From NCBI GenBank assembly GCA_964459985.1, contig CAYWOS010000049.1:1-15098 (forward strand): a stretch of DNA of 15,098 nucleotides, given 5' to 3'. Within the stretch, counting starts at the first letter, position 1. Every line of letters starts with the position of its first letter. The notes below the pieces were generated by a model, which was given only the letters and a program-made list of their open reading frames with translations, was not told where the DNA came from and did not search any database. Of the stretch, positions 1 to 5,800 are shown piece by piece. The position numbers and the translations under genes were made by a program. The DNA is from CAYWOS01 sp964459985. GTDB lineage: Bacteria > Bacillota > Clostridia > Christensenellales > Aristaeellaceae.

Positions 1-3
1 GCG

Positions 4-55
4 GGACGGCAAGGGGAATCACGTACGTCCGTGTACGCTCATCCCCTTGCCGCCC
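4..55. other. Long imperfect hairpin at left window edge
   Basis: Bases 7-17 (CGGCAAGGGGA) pair perfectly with 42-52, extended by G4-G5 with C54-C55 across one mismatch. The 24-base loop holds a second 5-bp stem (22-26 with 33-37). No T-run follows on either strand, so it is not a canonical intrinsic terminator. It may be part of the 3' region of a gene to the left of the window, or a repeat element. No open frame in 1-187 looks like a gene. Confidence 0.5.
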
Positions 56-104
56 TTGACTCCTACCGATAGGCAGCTTTTAGGCAAGCCGTCATCCTGT
101 CGGC

Positions 105-129
105 AAAAGCCCGCGGCGCGGCCTTTTTT
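105..129. terminator. Bidirectional-looking intrinsic terminator
   Basis: Bases 105-114 pair with 118-127 with one C-C mismatch. The stem is GC-rich, flanked by AAAA on the left and six T on the right (124-129). It would work best for plus-strand transcription arriving from left of the window, and could also end the minus-strand solute-binding protein transcript, which has a four-U tail in that direction. Position between convergent transcripts is an inference, because the left neighbour is not visible. Confidence 0.55.
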
Positions 130-139
130 GACAGTCTGA

Positions 140-163
140 GCTGTCACGCTTTCGCGTGACAGC
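140..163 (-). terminator. Perfect 10-bp hairpin downstream of the minus-strand gene
   Basis: Bases 140-149 (GCTGTCACGC) pair perfectly with 154-163 around a 4-base loop, 24 bases past the stop codon of the minus-strand solute-binding protein gene. There is no immediate T-run; a run of six A appears on that strand about ten bases further on. It is probably an mRNA 3'-end stabiliser or part of a compound terminator with the 105-129 hairpin. Confidence 0.5.
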
Positions 164-187
164 CCGTATGAACACACGATGCAGGCA

Positions 188-1249
188 TTATTTGGTGGTG
201 ACCTTCTCCGTCCACTTCGTCTGGATCTCCTGACGATTGGTGTAGCAGTTCACCCAGTCGACGCCCATATCCTTTTCAATCAGGCCGTTGGTATCCACCG
301 AATTGTAGGGGACTTCGGTCATGTTGGCGAACACAGAGTGCATGTAGCCTTCCAGAATCAGCTTTTGCGCTTCTTCGCTCAGCAGCCATTTTTCGATCGC
401 CTCGCACGCCTCGATGTTGACGTTGGCGGAATGGCTTTCTTCGATCGTCATGACGGTGGAGGGGATCAGGATGACGCCGTCCTCGGGGTAGATCACGGCG
501 AGCTTGCTGTTTTCATCTTTCTGAGCTTTGAGAATTGATTCTTCAAGGATCATGATCGCCGCGCACTCGCCGGTCTGCAGCTTGCTCAATGCGACCGAGC
601 CGGACTCGACCTTGACGTTGTTCGCGCCGAGCGCGTCCATGTACTCGTAGCCGTAGTGATCCTTCTGCGTCAGCGAGGCGACGGCCGCCATCGTCGTGCC
701 GCTGGTCAGCGGGTTGCCCATCGAGATCAGGCCGTTTAGCTTGGTGTCATAGGCGAAATCCTTGAACGTCTTGGGAATGGTCACGCCCTTGGCGGCCCAA
801 TCGGCCTCCATTTCGGGGTTGTAGGCCAGCACCATGTTGCACACGCGCACGGGATACCAGTAGCCCTCTTCGTCGTAATCAAAGCGCAGGAGCTTGTCGG
901 CGCCCTCGATTTCGATCGGCTCCAGATAGCCGGCTTCCTTGAGCTCCAGCGAGAACGCGGGCTCGGCGACAAGCAGCATATCGCAGCCCAGCGTGCCGGT
1001 CTCCATCTCGCCGTACACCTTGGTAATCAGCGTGCTTGTGCCGCCGTAGAAGAAGAAGGTATCGTCGAACGCGGGCGTCAGGTTCGGGAACTCGGCCTTG
1101 ATCGCCTCGTCCATCATGTCGATGACGAACTGATACATGGATGAGTAGATGGCGACCGTGCCGGTCACGTCTTCGTTCACGGCCAACGCGCCTGTGGAAA
1201 ACATGGACAGCATCAGAAGAGCGAGCACCAACGCGACGAGTTTTTTCAT
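188..1249 (-). CDS. Extracellular solute-binding protein of an ABC transporter (FbpA/AfuA-like fold), substrate unknown
   Basis: Predicted secreted 353-residue periplasmic-binding-type protein. Residues 1-23 form a classic signal peptide (MKK, a hydrophobic core, then a cut after ALA before VNED). No lipobox cysteine is present. The mature part opens with a TVAIYSS strand, and GTSTLITKV, the LGCDMLLVAEP segment and PLTSGTTMAAV resemble the family of iron(III), 2-aminoethylphosphonate and related binding proteins. The adjacent tyrosine pair that binds iron in FbpA is not evident, so the ligand is open. The start at 1249 is chosen over an in-frame ATG at 1270 because GGAGGG lies between them, nine bases before 1249. 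It is transcribed away from the sugar operon from its own promoter. Hairpins follow the stop codon and no permease or ATPase follows in the window, so it looks like a single-gene unit. The general class is secure; the ligand is not. Confidence 0.8.
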   Translation of the reverse strand: MKKLVALVLALLMLSMFSTGALAVNEDVTGTVAIYSSMYQFVIDMMDEAIKAEFPNLTPAFDDTFFFYGGTSTLITKVYGEMETGTLGCDMLLVAEPAFSLELKEAGYLEPIEIEGADKLLRFDYDEEGYWYPVRVCNMVLAYNPEMEADWAAKGVTIPKTFKDFAYDTKLNGLISMGNPLTSGTTMAAVASLTQKDHYGYEYMDALGANNVKVESGSVALSKLQTGECAAIMILEESILKAQKDENSKLAVIYPEDGVILIPSTVMTIEESHSANVNIEACEAIEKWLLSEEAQKLILEGYMHSVFANMTEVPYNSVDTNGLIEKDMGVDWVNCYTNRQEIQTKWTEKVTTK

Positions 1250-1258
1250 ACCGATTGT

Positions 1259-1264
1259 CCCTCC
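1259..1264 (-). promoter_or_regulatory. Ribosome binding site GGAGGG that sets the start at 1249
   Basis: On the minus strand GGAGGG lies nine bases before the ATG at 1249. The in-frame ATG at 1270 would place this site inside the coding region and adds seven residues ahead of a normal signal peptide, so 1249 is preferred. Confidence 0.75.
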
Positions 1265-1276
1265 AAGCATATTTTG

Positions 1277-1299
1277 TTCCGGCTTTCTGAACGCCGGAA
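1277..1299. promoter_or_regulatory. Inverted repeat TTCCGGC-N9-GCCGGAA in the leader of the minus-strand gene
   Basis: A perfect 7-bp dyad (1277-1283 and 1293-1299) sits just downstream of the predicted transcription start near 1303 on the minus strand. It could be a repressor operator placed at the start of transcription, or an RNA hairpin ahead of the ribosome binding site. The sequence alone does not decide between them. Confidence 0.45.
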
Positions 1300-1309
1300 G
1301 TGTACTACA

Positions 1310-1338
1310 ATCATACCATGATCCGGCAAAGGTTGCAA
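1310..1338 (-). promoter_or_regulatory. Sigma-A-type promoter for the minus-strand solute-binding protein
   Basis: Read on the minus strand: -35 TTGCAA (1338-1333), a 17-base spacer, -10 TATGAT (1315-1310). It lies about 60 bases upstream of the start codon at 1249 and predicts a transcription start near 1303. Both hexamers differ from consensus at one or two positions. Confidence 0.6.
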
Positions 1339-1381
1339 GCCCTTTTGAAATATCATATTTATATTGGCAGGAATACGGCCT

Positions 1382-1413
1382 GATCCACTATGGATCGTCC
1401 GCCCGAACGGACG
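1382..1413. repeat. Two adjacent small inverted repeats in the divergent intergenic region
   Basis: GATCC-N5-GGATC (1382-1396) is followed at once by CGTCCG-N6-CGGACG (1396-1413). They lie between the two divergent promoters. They may be protein-binding dyads or chance structure in GC-rich DNA; no other gene or RNA is seen in 1345-1530. Confidence 0.3.
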
Positions 1414-1533
1414 CGCGCATACACTCTGTATCCGCATTACGTCGGCGCCGCCGGCAAGGAACGGCGGACAATCTTCCGCGACAACGGGCGCGCGCCCCGG
1501 AGAAGCGCGCGCGGCCCGCGCGAAGACCGACCG

Positions 1534-1613
1534 CCGATCGCGGGAAACAAACGCGGCACCCTGAAAAAAGAACTCCCGATCTTCGGAAAAATGACCGCCG
1601 ATCTCCGGAAAAA
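1534..1613 (+). promoter_or_regulatory. Phased direct repeats upstream of the transporter promoter (candidate activator sites)
   Basis: Two near-identical 16-base direct repeats, CCGATCTTCGGAAAAA at 1576-1591 and CCGATCTCCGGAAAAA at 1598-1613, differ at one position and start 22 bases apart. A third, 13/16 identical, begins at 1534, which is 42 bases before the first. A weak fourth match starts near 1554. Each unit ends in an A-rich tract, so the tracts recur about every two helical turns. The last unit ends four bases before the -35 hexamer. This spacing and placement is typical of AraC-family activator half-sites, but the protein that would bind is not encoded in the window. Confidence 0.55.
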
Positions 1614-1617
1614 CCGC

Positions 1618-1646
1618 TTGACATCGGTCGGCGGTCATGCTATACT
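1618..1646 (+). promoter_or_regulatory. Near-consensus sigma-A promoter of the transporter/glycosidase operon
   Basis: TTGACA (1618-1623), a 17-base spacer, TATACT (1641-1646). The predicted transcription start is near 1653, giving a leader of about 68 bases before the start codon at 1721. Operator-like palindromes cover the start region and phased repeats lie directly upstream. Confidence 0.88.
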
Positions 1647-1657
1647 GCAAGCAAATA

Positions 1658-1667
1658 AAAACGTTTT
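1658..1667. promoter_or_regulatory. LacI-family-type operator AAAACGTTTT
   Basis: A perfect 10-base palindrome just downstream of the predicted transcription start. The core AAACGTTT with a central CG matches the known operator type of LacI-family repressors such as PurR and RbsR. Two LacI-family genes are present in this window, and binding at this position would block transcription initiation or early elongation. Confidence 0.6.
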
Positions 1668-1688
1668 AACTATTTTCACGTATTTGAA

Positions 1689-1701
1689 TTAAAAGTTTTA
1701 A
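1689..1701. promoter_or_regulatory. 13-base palindrome TTAAAAGTTTTAA, possible second operator
   Basis: A perfect odd-centred palindrome 31 bases (about three helical turns) after the AAAACGTTTT palindrome, centre to centre, on the same DNA face. It lacks the central CG, so it could be a degenerate operator, an AT-rich accident, or a leader RNA element just ahead of the ribosome binding site. Confidence 0.35.
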
Positions 1702-1720
1702 GCGGAAGGCGGGCTATGGG

Positions 1721-3214
1721 ATGTCAGAAAAGGCGGTTATTCGTCCTGATTTAACCAAGGCGCGGAACGCCGTGGATCAAAGAAGGATCGTCGCCCTGTC
1801 GATTTGCGCCGCGATCATCCTGATCCTGTTCATCCCGGCGCTGCCGTGGCTGACGTTCCCCGACGCGGAAGCGACGTTCGCCGCCATGAAGCTCAAAAAG
1901 GCGGTGACGGCGAAGCTGGACGCGTCGTATCCGCTTCTGACCTTTCTCTCGTTCGTTCAGGAAAGCAAGCAGGGCATTCTCGGCCTGTGGTCGTCGGCGC
2001 TGCTGCTCCTCTCCCTCGCGGCGATGGGCTTTCTGCTCGCCGGCGGCTTCGCCGTGATTCGCCGGACGAAATCTCCCGACGGCAGAAAATGGCTGCGCGT
2101 ATGCTCGCGCTTCCAGATCGGGCTGCTCTTTTCTTTCACGGCCGCCGCCGGCACGGTCGGCCTCGTCCTGTTCGCCAACGCGCATTACGGCATGCCGGCG
2201 CTGGCGGCGTCCTTCCCCGCCTACGCCGTGCTGATCATCAGCCCTTGCGCGTATTTGATGAGCAAGGGCATCGAAAAACGCGAGCGCGCGTTCCGCCGCG
2301 AGCACGGCTTCATCGAGGAACTTCGCCGCAACTGGATTCTGTTCGTCTTTCTGGTTCCCTGTTTCGCGTTTTTCCTGATCAACAACTACCTGCCGATGGT
2401 GGGCGTGTATTTCGCCTTCACGCAGTTCAACTTCCGCGATCATCTGTTCGCCAGTCCCTTTGTCGGCTTCAAGAATTTCGAGTTTTTGTTCCGCTCCGAA
2501 ATCCTGCACCTGACGCAAAACACCATCCTGTACAATCTGGTGTTCATCGTGGTGGGCAACGTGCTGCAGGTGCTGTTCGCCGTGCTCATCAGTCTTGTGA
2601 ACAACAAAAAAATGCGCAAGATATCGCAGACGATGATCTTCATGCCCTATTTTGTCAGCTATGTTATCCTGCGCGTGCTGGTGTTCAACATGTTCGAGTA
2701 CGAAGTCGGCCTGATCAACAACTTTATGACCGGTCTGGGCATGTCGCGCATCGACTTCTACAACACGCCCGGCTACTGGCCGTGGCTGATCACGATCTTC
2801 TACCTATGGAAGAATATCGGGTACGGCATGGTGGTGTATCTGGCGACCATCACGGGCATATCGACCGAATACTACGAGGCCGCGCAGATCGACGGCGCGA
2901 ACATCTATCAGCAAATCCTCTACATCACCGTTCCCCTGCTCAAACCCACCTTCATTATCCTGCTGCTGTACGCGCTGGGCGGCATCATGAAGGGACAGTT
3001 CGAGCTGTTCTATCAGCTTGTGGGCAACAACGGCACGCTGTTCAACGCGACGGACATCTTCGACACCTACGTGTACCGCATCACCACCACGCAGCCGCTC
3101 AGCATGGGCATGGGCACCGCCGCCGGCCTGTTCCAGTCCGTCTTCGGGCTGGTGGTGATCGTCGCCACCAATTTCATCATCAAGCGCAGGAATCCCGAGT
3201 ATTCGCTGTTCTGA
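1721..3214 (+). CDS. LplB-like sugar ABC transporter permease with an extra N-terminal membrane domain
   Basis: Inner-membrane permease of an oligosaccharide importer, one half of the channel formed with the next gene's product. Residues about 205-497 are the standard LplB/YtcP-type permease: six predicted helices, the VGFKNFEFLF segment, and the EAA loop at 386-408 (EAAQIDGA, then ITVPLLKP) that docks to the ATPase. The protein is 497 residues, against about 300-320 for the family. The surplus is the first 200 or so residues, with about four more predicted helices (near 23-46, 88-113, 132-152, 160-180) and a 40-residue loop rich in charged residues after the first. The start is ATG 1721, preceded by GGAAGG eleven bases upstream, a moderate site. 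It is the first gene of the operon. No ATPase gene is present, as is usual for this family, which often shares an MsmX-like ATPase. The role of the N-terminal domain is unknown. Confidence 0.9.
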   Translation: MSEKAVIRPDLTKARNAVDQRRIVALSICAAIILILFIPALPWLTFPDAEATFAAMKLKKAVTAKLDASYPLLTFLSFVQESKQGILGLWSSALLLLSLAAMGFLLAGGFAVIRRTKSPDGRKWLRVCSRFQIGLLFSFTAAAGTVGLVLFANAHYGMPALAASFPAYAVLIISPCAYLMSKGIEKRERAFRREHGFIEELRRNWILFVFLVPCFAFFLINNYLPMVGVYFAFTQFNFRDHLFASPFVGFKNFEFLFRSEILHLTQNTILYNLVFIVVGNVLQVLFAVLISLVNNKKMRKISQTMIFMPYFVSYVILRVLVFNMFEYEVGLINNFMTGLGMSRIDFYNTPGYWPWLITIFYLWKNIGYGMVVYLATITGISTEYYEAAQIDGANIYQQILYITVPLLKPTFIILLLYALGGIMKGQFELFYQLVGNNGTLFNATDIFDTYVYRITTTQPLSMGMGTAAGLFQSVFGLVVIVATNFIIKRRNPEYSLF

Positions 3215-3233
3215 AGGAAAGGAGGCATACGCG

Positions 3234-4121
3234 ATGAAAATCAAGGATTCGTCCACCAAGCCGTTCCACATCGTCAAGGGAATACTGCTCGCGCTGCTGT
3301 CCGTCCTTTGCGTGCTGCCGTTTGTCGTGATCATCTCCGGCTCGCTGACCGACAACCTGACCATCCTGCGCGAAGGCTTCAGCCTGCTGCCGCGCAACAT
3401 CACGGTGGAGGCGTACAGGAGCATTTTCCGCTCGCCGCAGGATATCCTGCAGGCGTATAAAATGAACTTCTACTACACCTTCATGGGCACGTCGCTGGGG
3501 CTGCTGATCATCACGCTGACTTCATACGTGATCTCGCGCAAGGAGTTCAAGTACCGCAATCAGGTGTCCTTCCTAATCTACTTCACCACCATTTTCGGCG
3601 GCGGCATGATCCCGTGGTATCTGATGTACACCAACGTTCTGGGGCTGCGCGGCAGCACGCTCGCCATCTGGTTCCCGGCGCTGATGACGCCCTTTCTGGT
3701 CATCCTGATGCGCACGTTCATCACAGGCTCGGTGCCCGACGCCGTGGTGGAATCCGCCAAGATCGACGGCGCGGGGCACTGGATCGTGTTCTGGCGGATC
3801 GTCCTGCCGGTGCTCGGGCCGGGGCTGGCCACCGTCGGACTGTTTCAGGCGCTGGGCTACTGGAACGACTGGTACCGCTCCTCGATGTTCTCCACCAGCA
3901 GCGAAACATGGTCGCTGCAGTTCTACCTCTACGATCTGGTCAATTCCACGCAGGCGATGCGGCAGATGGCGAAAAACGTCAGTCTCGACACCACCGACCT
4001 ACCCACGCAATCGGTGAAACTGGCGATGGCCGTCGTCGCCACCGGCCCGGTGCTCCTGTTCTATCCCTTCGTGCAGCGCTATTTCGTCAGCGGCATCACC
4101 ATCGGCGCGGTCAAGGGATAA
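3234..4121 (+). CDS. LplC/YtcP-like sugar ABC transporter permease
   Basis: A 295-residue inner-membrane permease, the normal length for the LplC branch (MalG-type). The first helix is at about 14-36 (IVKGILLALLSVLCVLPFVV). The ATPase-docking EAA loop is VVESAKIDGAGH followed by RIVLPVLGP, and the C-terminus ends in the family-typical RYFVSGITIGAVKG. AAAGGAGG lies eight bases before ATG 3234. The gene starts 19 bases after the LplB-like permease and they certainly share a transcript. It should pair with that permease and receive ligand from the downstream solute-binding protein. Confidence 0.95.
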   Translation: MKIKDSSTKPFHIVKGILLALLSVLCVLPFVVIISGSLTDNLTILREGFSLLPRNITVEAYRSIFRSPQDILQAYKMNFYYTFMGTSLGLLIITLTSYVISRKEFKYRNQVSFLIYFTTIFGGGMIPWYLMYTNVLGLRGSTLAIWFPALMTPFLVILMRTFITGSVPDAVVESAKIDGAGHWIVFWRIVLPVLGPGLATVGLFQALGYWNDWYRSSMFSTSSETWSLQFYLYDLVNSTQAMRQMAKNVSLDTTDLPTQSVKLAMAVVATGPVLLFYPFVQRYFVSGITIGAVKG

Positions 4122-4128
4122 TCAAGCG

Positions 4129-4153
4129 ATCTGAAGGCGAACGCCTTCAAGAT
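4129..4153 (+). other. Intercistronic hairpin before the solute-binding protein gene
   Basis: TGAAGGC (4132-4138) pairs with GCCTTCA (4143-4149) around a GAAC loop; three further pairs (4129-4131 with 4151-4153) form with one bulged base. It sits in the 62-base gap between permease and binding-protein genes. Such hairpins commonly mark a processing or stability boundary that lets binding protein outnumber permease. There is no T-run, so it is not a terminator. Confidence 0.5.
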
Positions 4154-4183
4154 AGACACGTCAACAAAAAAAGGAGGATTCCC

Positions 4184-5701
4184 ATGAACAAGAAACTCGT
4201 CAGTCTGCTGCTGTCCCTGCTGCTTGTGATCGGCCTGATTCCCGCCGCCGCGGCCGCCGATTTGAGTCAGGAAGTCCAATTGGTCTTCTATGTGATGGGC
4301 GACGCGCCCGATGATGAGACGGTCGTGGAAGACGCCGTCAACGCGGTGCTCAAGGAGAAATTGAACGCCACGATCGACTTCCAGTTCTCCACATGGACCG
4401 ATTTCACCCTCAAGTACAACAACATGCTCACCTCGGGCGGCGCCGATCTGATCTACATCGCCAACTGGCTGGATTACGGCCTGCTGGCGCGCGCCGGCGC
4501 TTTCCTGGAACTGGACGATCTGCTGAATACCTACGCTCCCGAATTGCGCAAGCTGGCGGGCGAGGACATGCTGAACATGTGCCGCGTCGACGGCGAACTG
4601 TACGCCGTGCCCGCGCTGTGGCCGGAGTACGTATCGACCGGCATCAAGTACCGCGAGGATCTGCGCGCCAAGTATGACCTGCCCTATCCGAACAGTCTGG
4701 AGAACATGGAAGCGTTCTTCGCCGGCATCAAGCAAAACGAGCCGGACCAGCCCATTCTGCGGGCGACGGCGAGCGAAAGCGCCTCCTCCCTGCAGGTCGC
4801 CTTTGACACCGTCAACATGTTCAACATCAAGTATGCCTGGACCACGGACAACGGCTTCCCCTACGGCCTCACGTCCAATTACGACACGCCCGATCAGGTG
4901 TACGATTACTGGTTCTCGGACGCTTTCGTCGAGGACATGAAACTGATGAAAAAGTGGGCGGACATGGGCTTCTGGTCCAAGAGCGCGCTGTCCGACGTCA
5001 ACGACAGCGAGGCGTATGAGAACGGCCTGTGCGTCGCGGAAATCGGCGGCATGAACCCCAACAAGCAAATCGCCTCCGCCAACAATTTCGCCCTTGATCA
5101 TCCCGAATGGCAGAGCGCCTATATCGCCTACGGCGAGATCACCAAGGTGCTCTATCCGGGTCACGCCACGCAGAACGGCACCGCCATCGTCCGCGGCTCC
5201 AAGAATCCCGAGCGCGCCGCGATGGTGCTGAACTTCCTCATGACCGATCTGGACATGAACAAATTGGTGCAGTACGGCATCGAAGGCACGCACTATGAGG
5301 TCGCGGACGGCCTGTACAAGAACCTGTCCCAGCGCTTCAATTATGAGAACTTCAACACTTGGAACCTGCGCGTCAACGAGTACAAGCTGCCGCAGGCGTC
5401 CGACATCGCGCTGCAAGCCATGTTCGACAAGTACAACGAGATCGCGTCCCAGAGCAAATTCCCCAACGTGAACCTCTACGGCGGCTTCACCGAGGATTAC
5501 GCCGCGTACGAGTTCGAGCGCACCGCCGTTTCCAACGTCATGCGTCAGTATCTTGCGCCGCTTCAGGCCGGTCTTGTCGATGATGTCGACGCGGCCGTGG
5601 CGACCTTCCGCGCCGAGGTGGAAAAGGCCGGCATCAAGGCTTGCCGCGACGGATTCACCGAGCAGTGGCTGGCTTACTGCGAGGAGTACGGCTATCAGTG
5701 A
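4184..5701 (+). CDS. LplA-like extracellular solute-binding protein with DUF3502-type C-terminus
   Basis: Captures the transported oligosaccharide outside the membrane and delivers it to the two upstream permeases. 505 residues: signal peptide at about 1-25 (MNKKLVSLLL core, AAAAA before DLSQ), then a family 1 solute-binding fold in which a GGADLIYIANW segment near residue 85 and DGELYAVPALWPEY mark the usual first lobe and hinge. The last 130 or so residues (LYGGFTEDY, AVSNVMRQYL, GLVDDVDA, EVEKAGIKA) fit the DUF3502 tail seen on LplA-type proteins. AAGGAGG lies six bases before ATG 4184. No lipobox cysteine is present, although most Firmicute homologues are lipoproteins. The substrate is unknown; the neighbouring GH5 and GH30 genes suggest a beta-linked glycan fragment. 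Confidence 0.92.
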   Translation: MNKKLVSLLLSLLLVIGLIPAAAAADLSQEVQLVFYVMGDAPDDETVVEDAVNAVLKEKLNATIDFQFSTWTDFTLKYNNMLTSGGADLIYIANWLDYGLLARAGAFLELDDLLNTYAPELRKLAGEDMLNMCRVDGELYAVPALWPEYVSTGIKYREDLRAKYDLPYPNSLENMEAFFAGIKQNEPDQPILRATASESASSLQVAFDTVNMFNIKYAWTTDNGFPYGLTSNYDTPDQVYDYWFSDAFVEDMKLMKKWADMGFWSKSALSDVNDSEAYENGLCVAEIGGMNPNKQIASANNFALDHPEWQSAYIAYGEITKVLYPGHATQNGTAIVRGSKNPERAAMVLNFLMTDLDMNKLVQYGIEGTHYEVADGLYKNLSQRFNYENFNTWNLRVNEYKLPQASDIALQAMFDKYNEIASQSKFPNVNLYGGFTEDYAAYEFERTAVSNVMRQYLAPLQAGLVDDVDAAVATFRAEVEKAGIKACRDGFTEQWLAYCEEYGYQ

Positions 5702-5738
5702 TCGCCGGGATATGAAGTAACAAAGCATTTGCGTTGAC

Positions 5739-5770
5739 TCTGCCGGAGAGGCGCCATCCTCTCCGGCAGA
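5739..5770 (+). other. Perfect 13-bp hairpin between the solute-binding protein and GH5 genes
   Basis: Bases 5739-5751 (TCTGCCGGAGAGG) pair without mismatch to 5758-5770 around a 6-base loop. The following bases (ACTCAATCGG) contain no T-run, so it should not terminate efficiently. It lies in the 99-base gap after the binding-protein stop codon. Likely roles are protection of the upstream mRNA 3' end or attenuation before the enzyme genes. Confidence 0.65.
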
Positions 5771-5800
5771 ACTCAATCGGGCGGAAACGGGGGCGAAGGC

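Noticed and set aside
1149..1658. Plus-strand 169-codon frame across the divergent intergenic region
   Set aside because: Overlaps the signal-peptide end of the minus-strand gene and both promoters; Arg/Pro-rich, with no ribosome site.
1804..3237. Long plus-strand frame (477 codons) overlapping the LplB-like permease
   Set aside because: Out-of-frame shadow rich in Arg and His, whereas the permease frame has membrane helices and an EAA loop.
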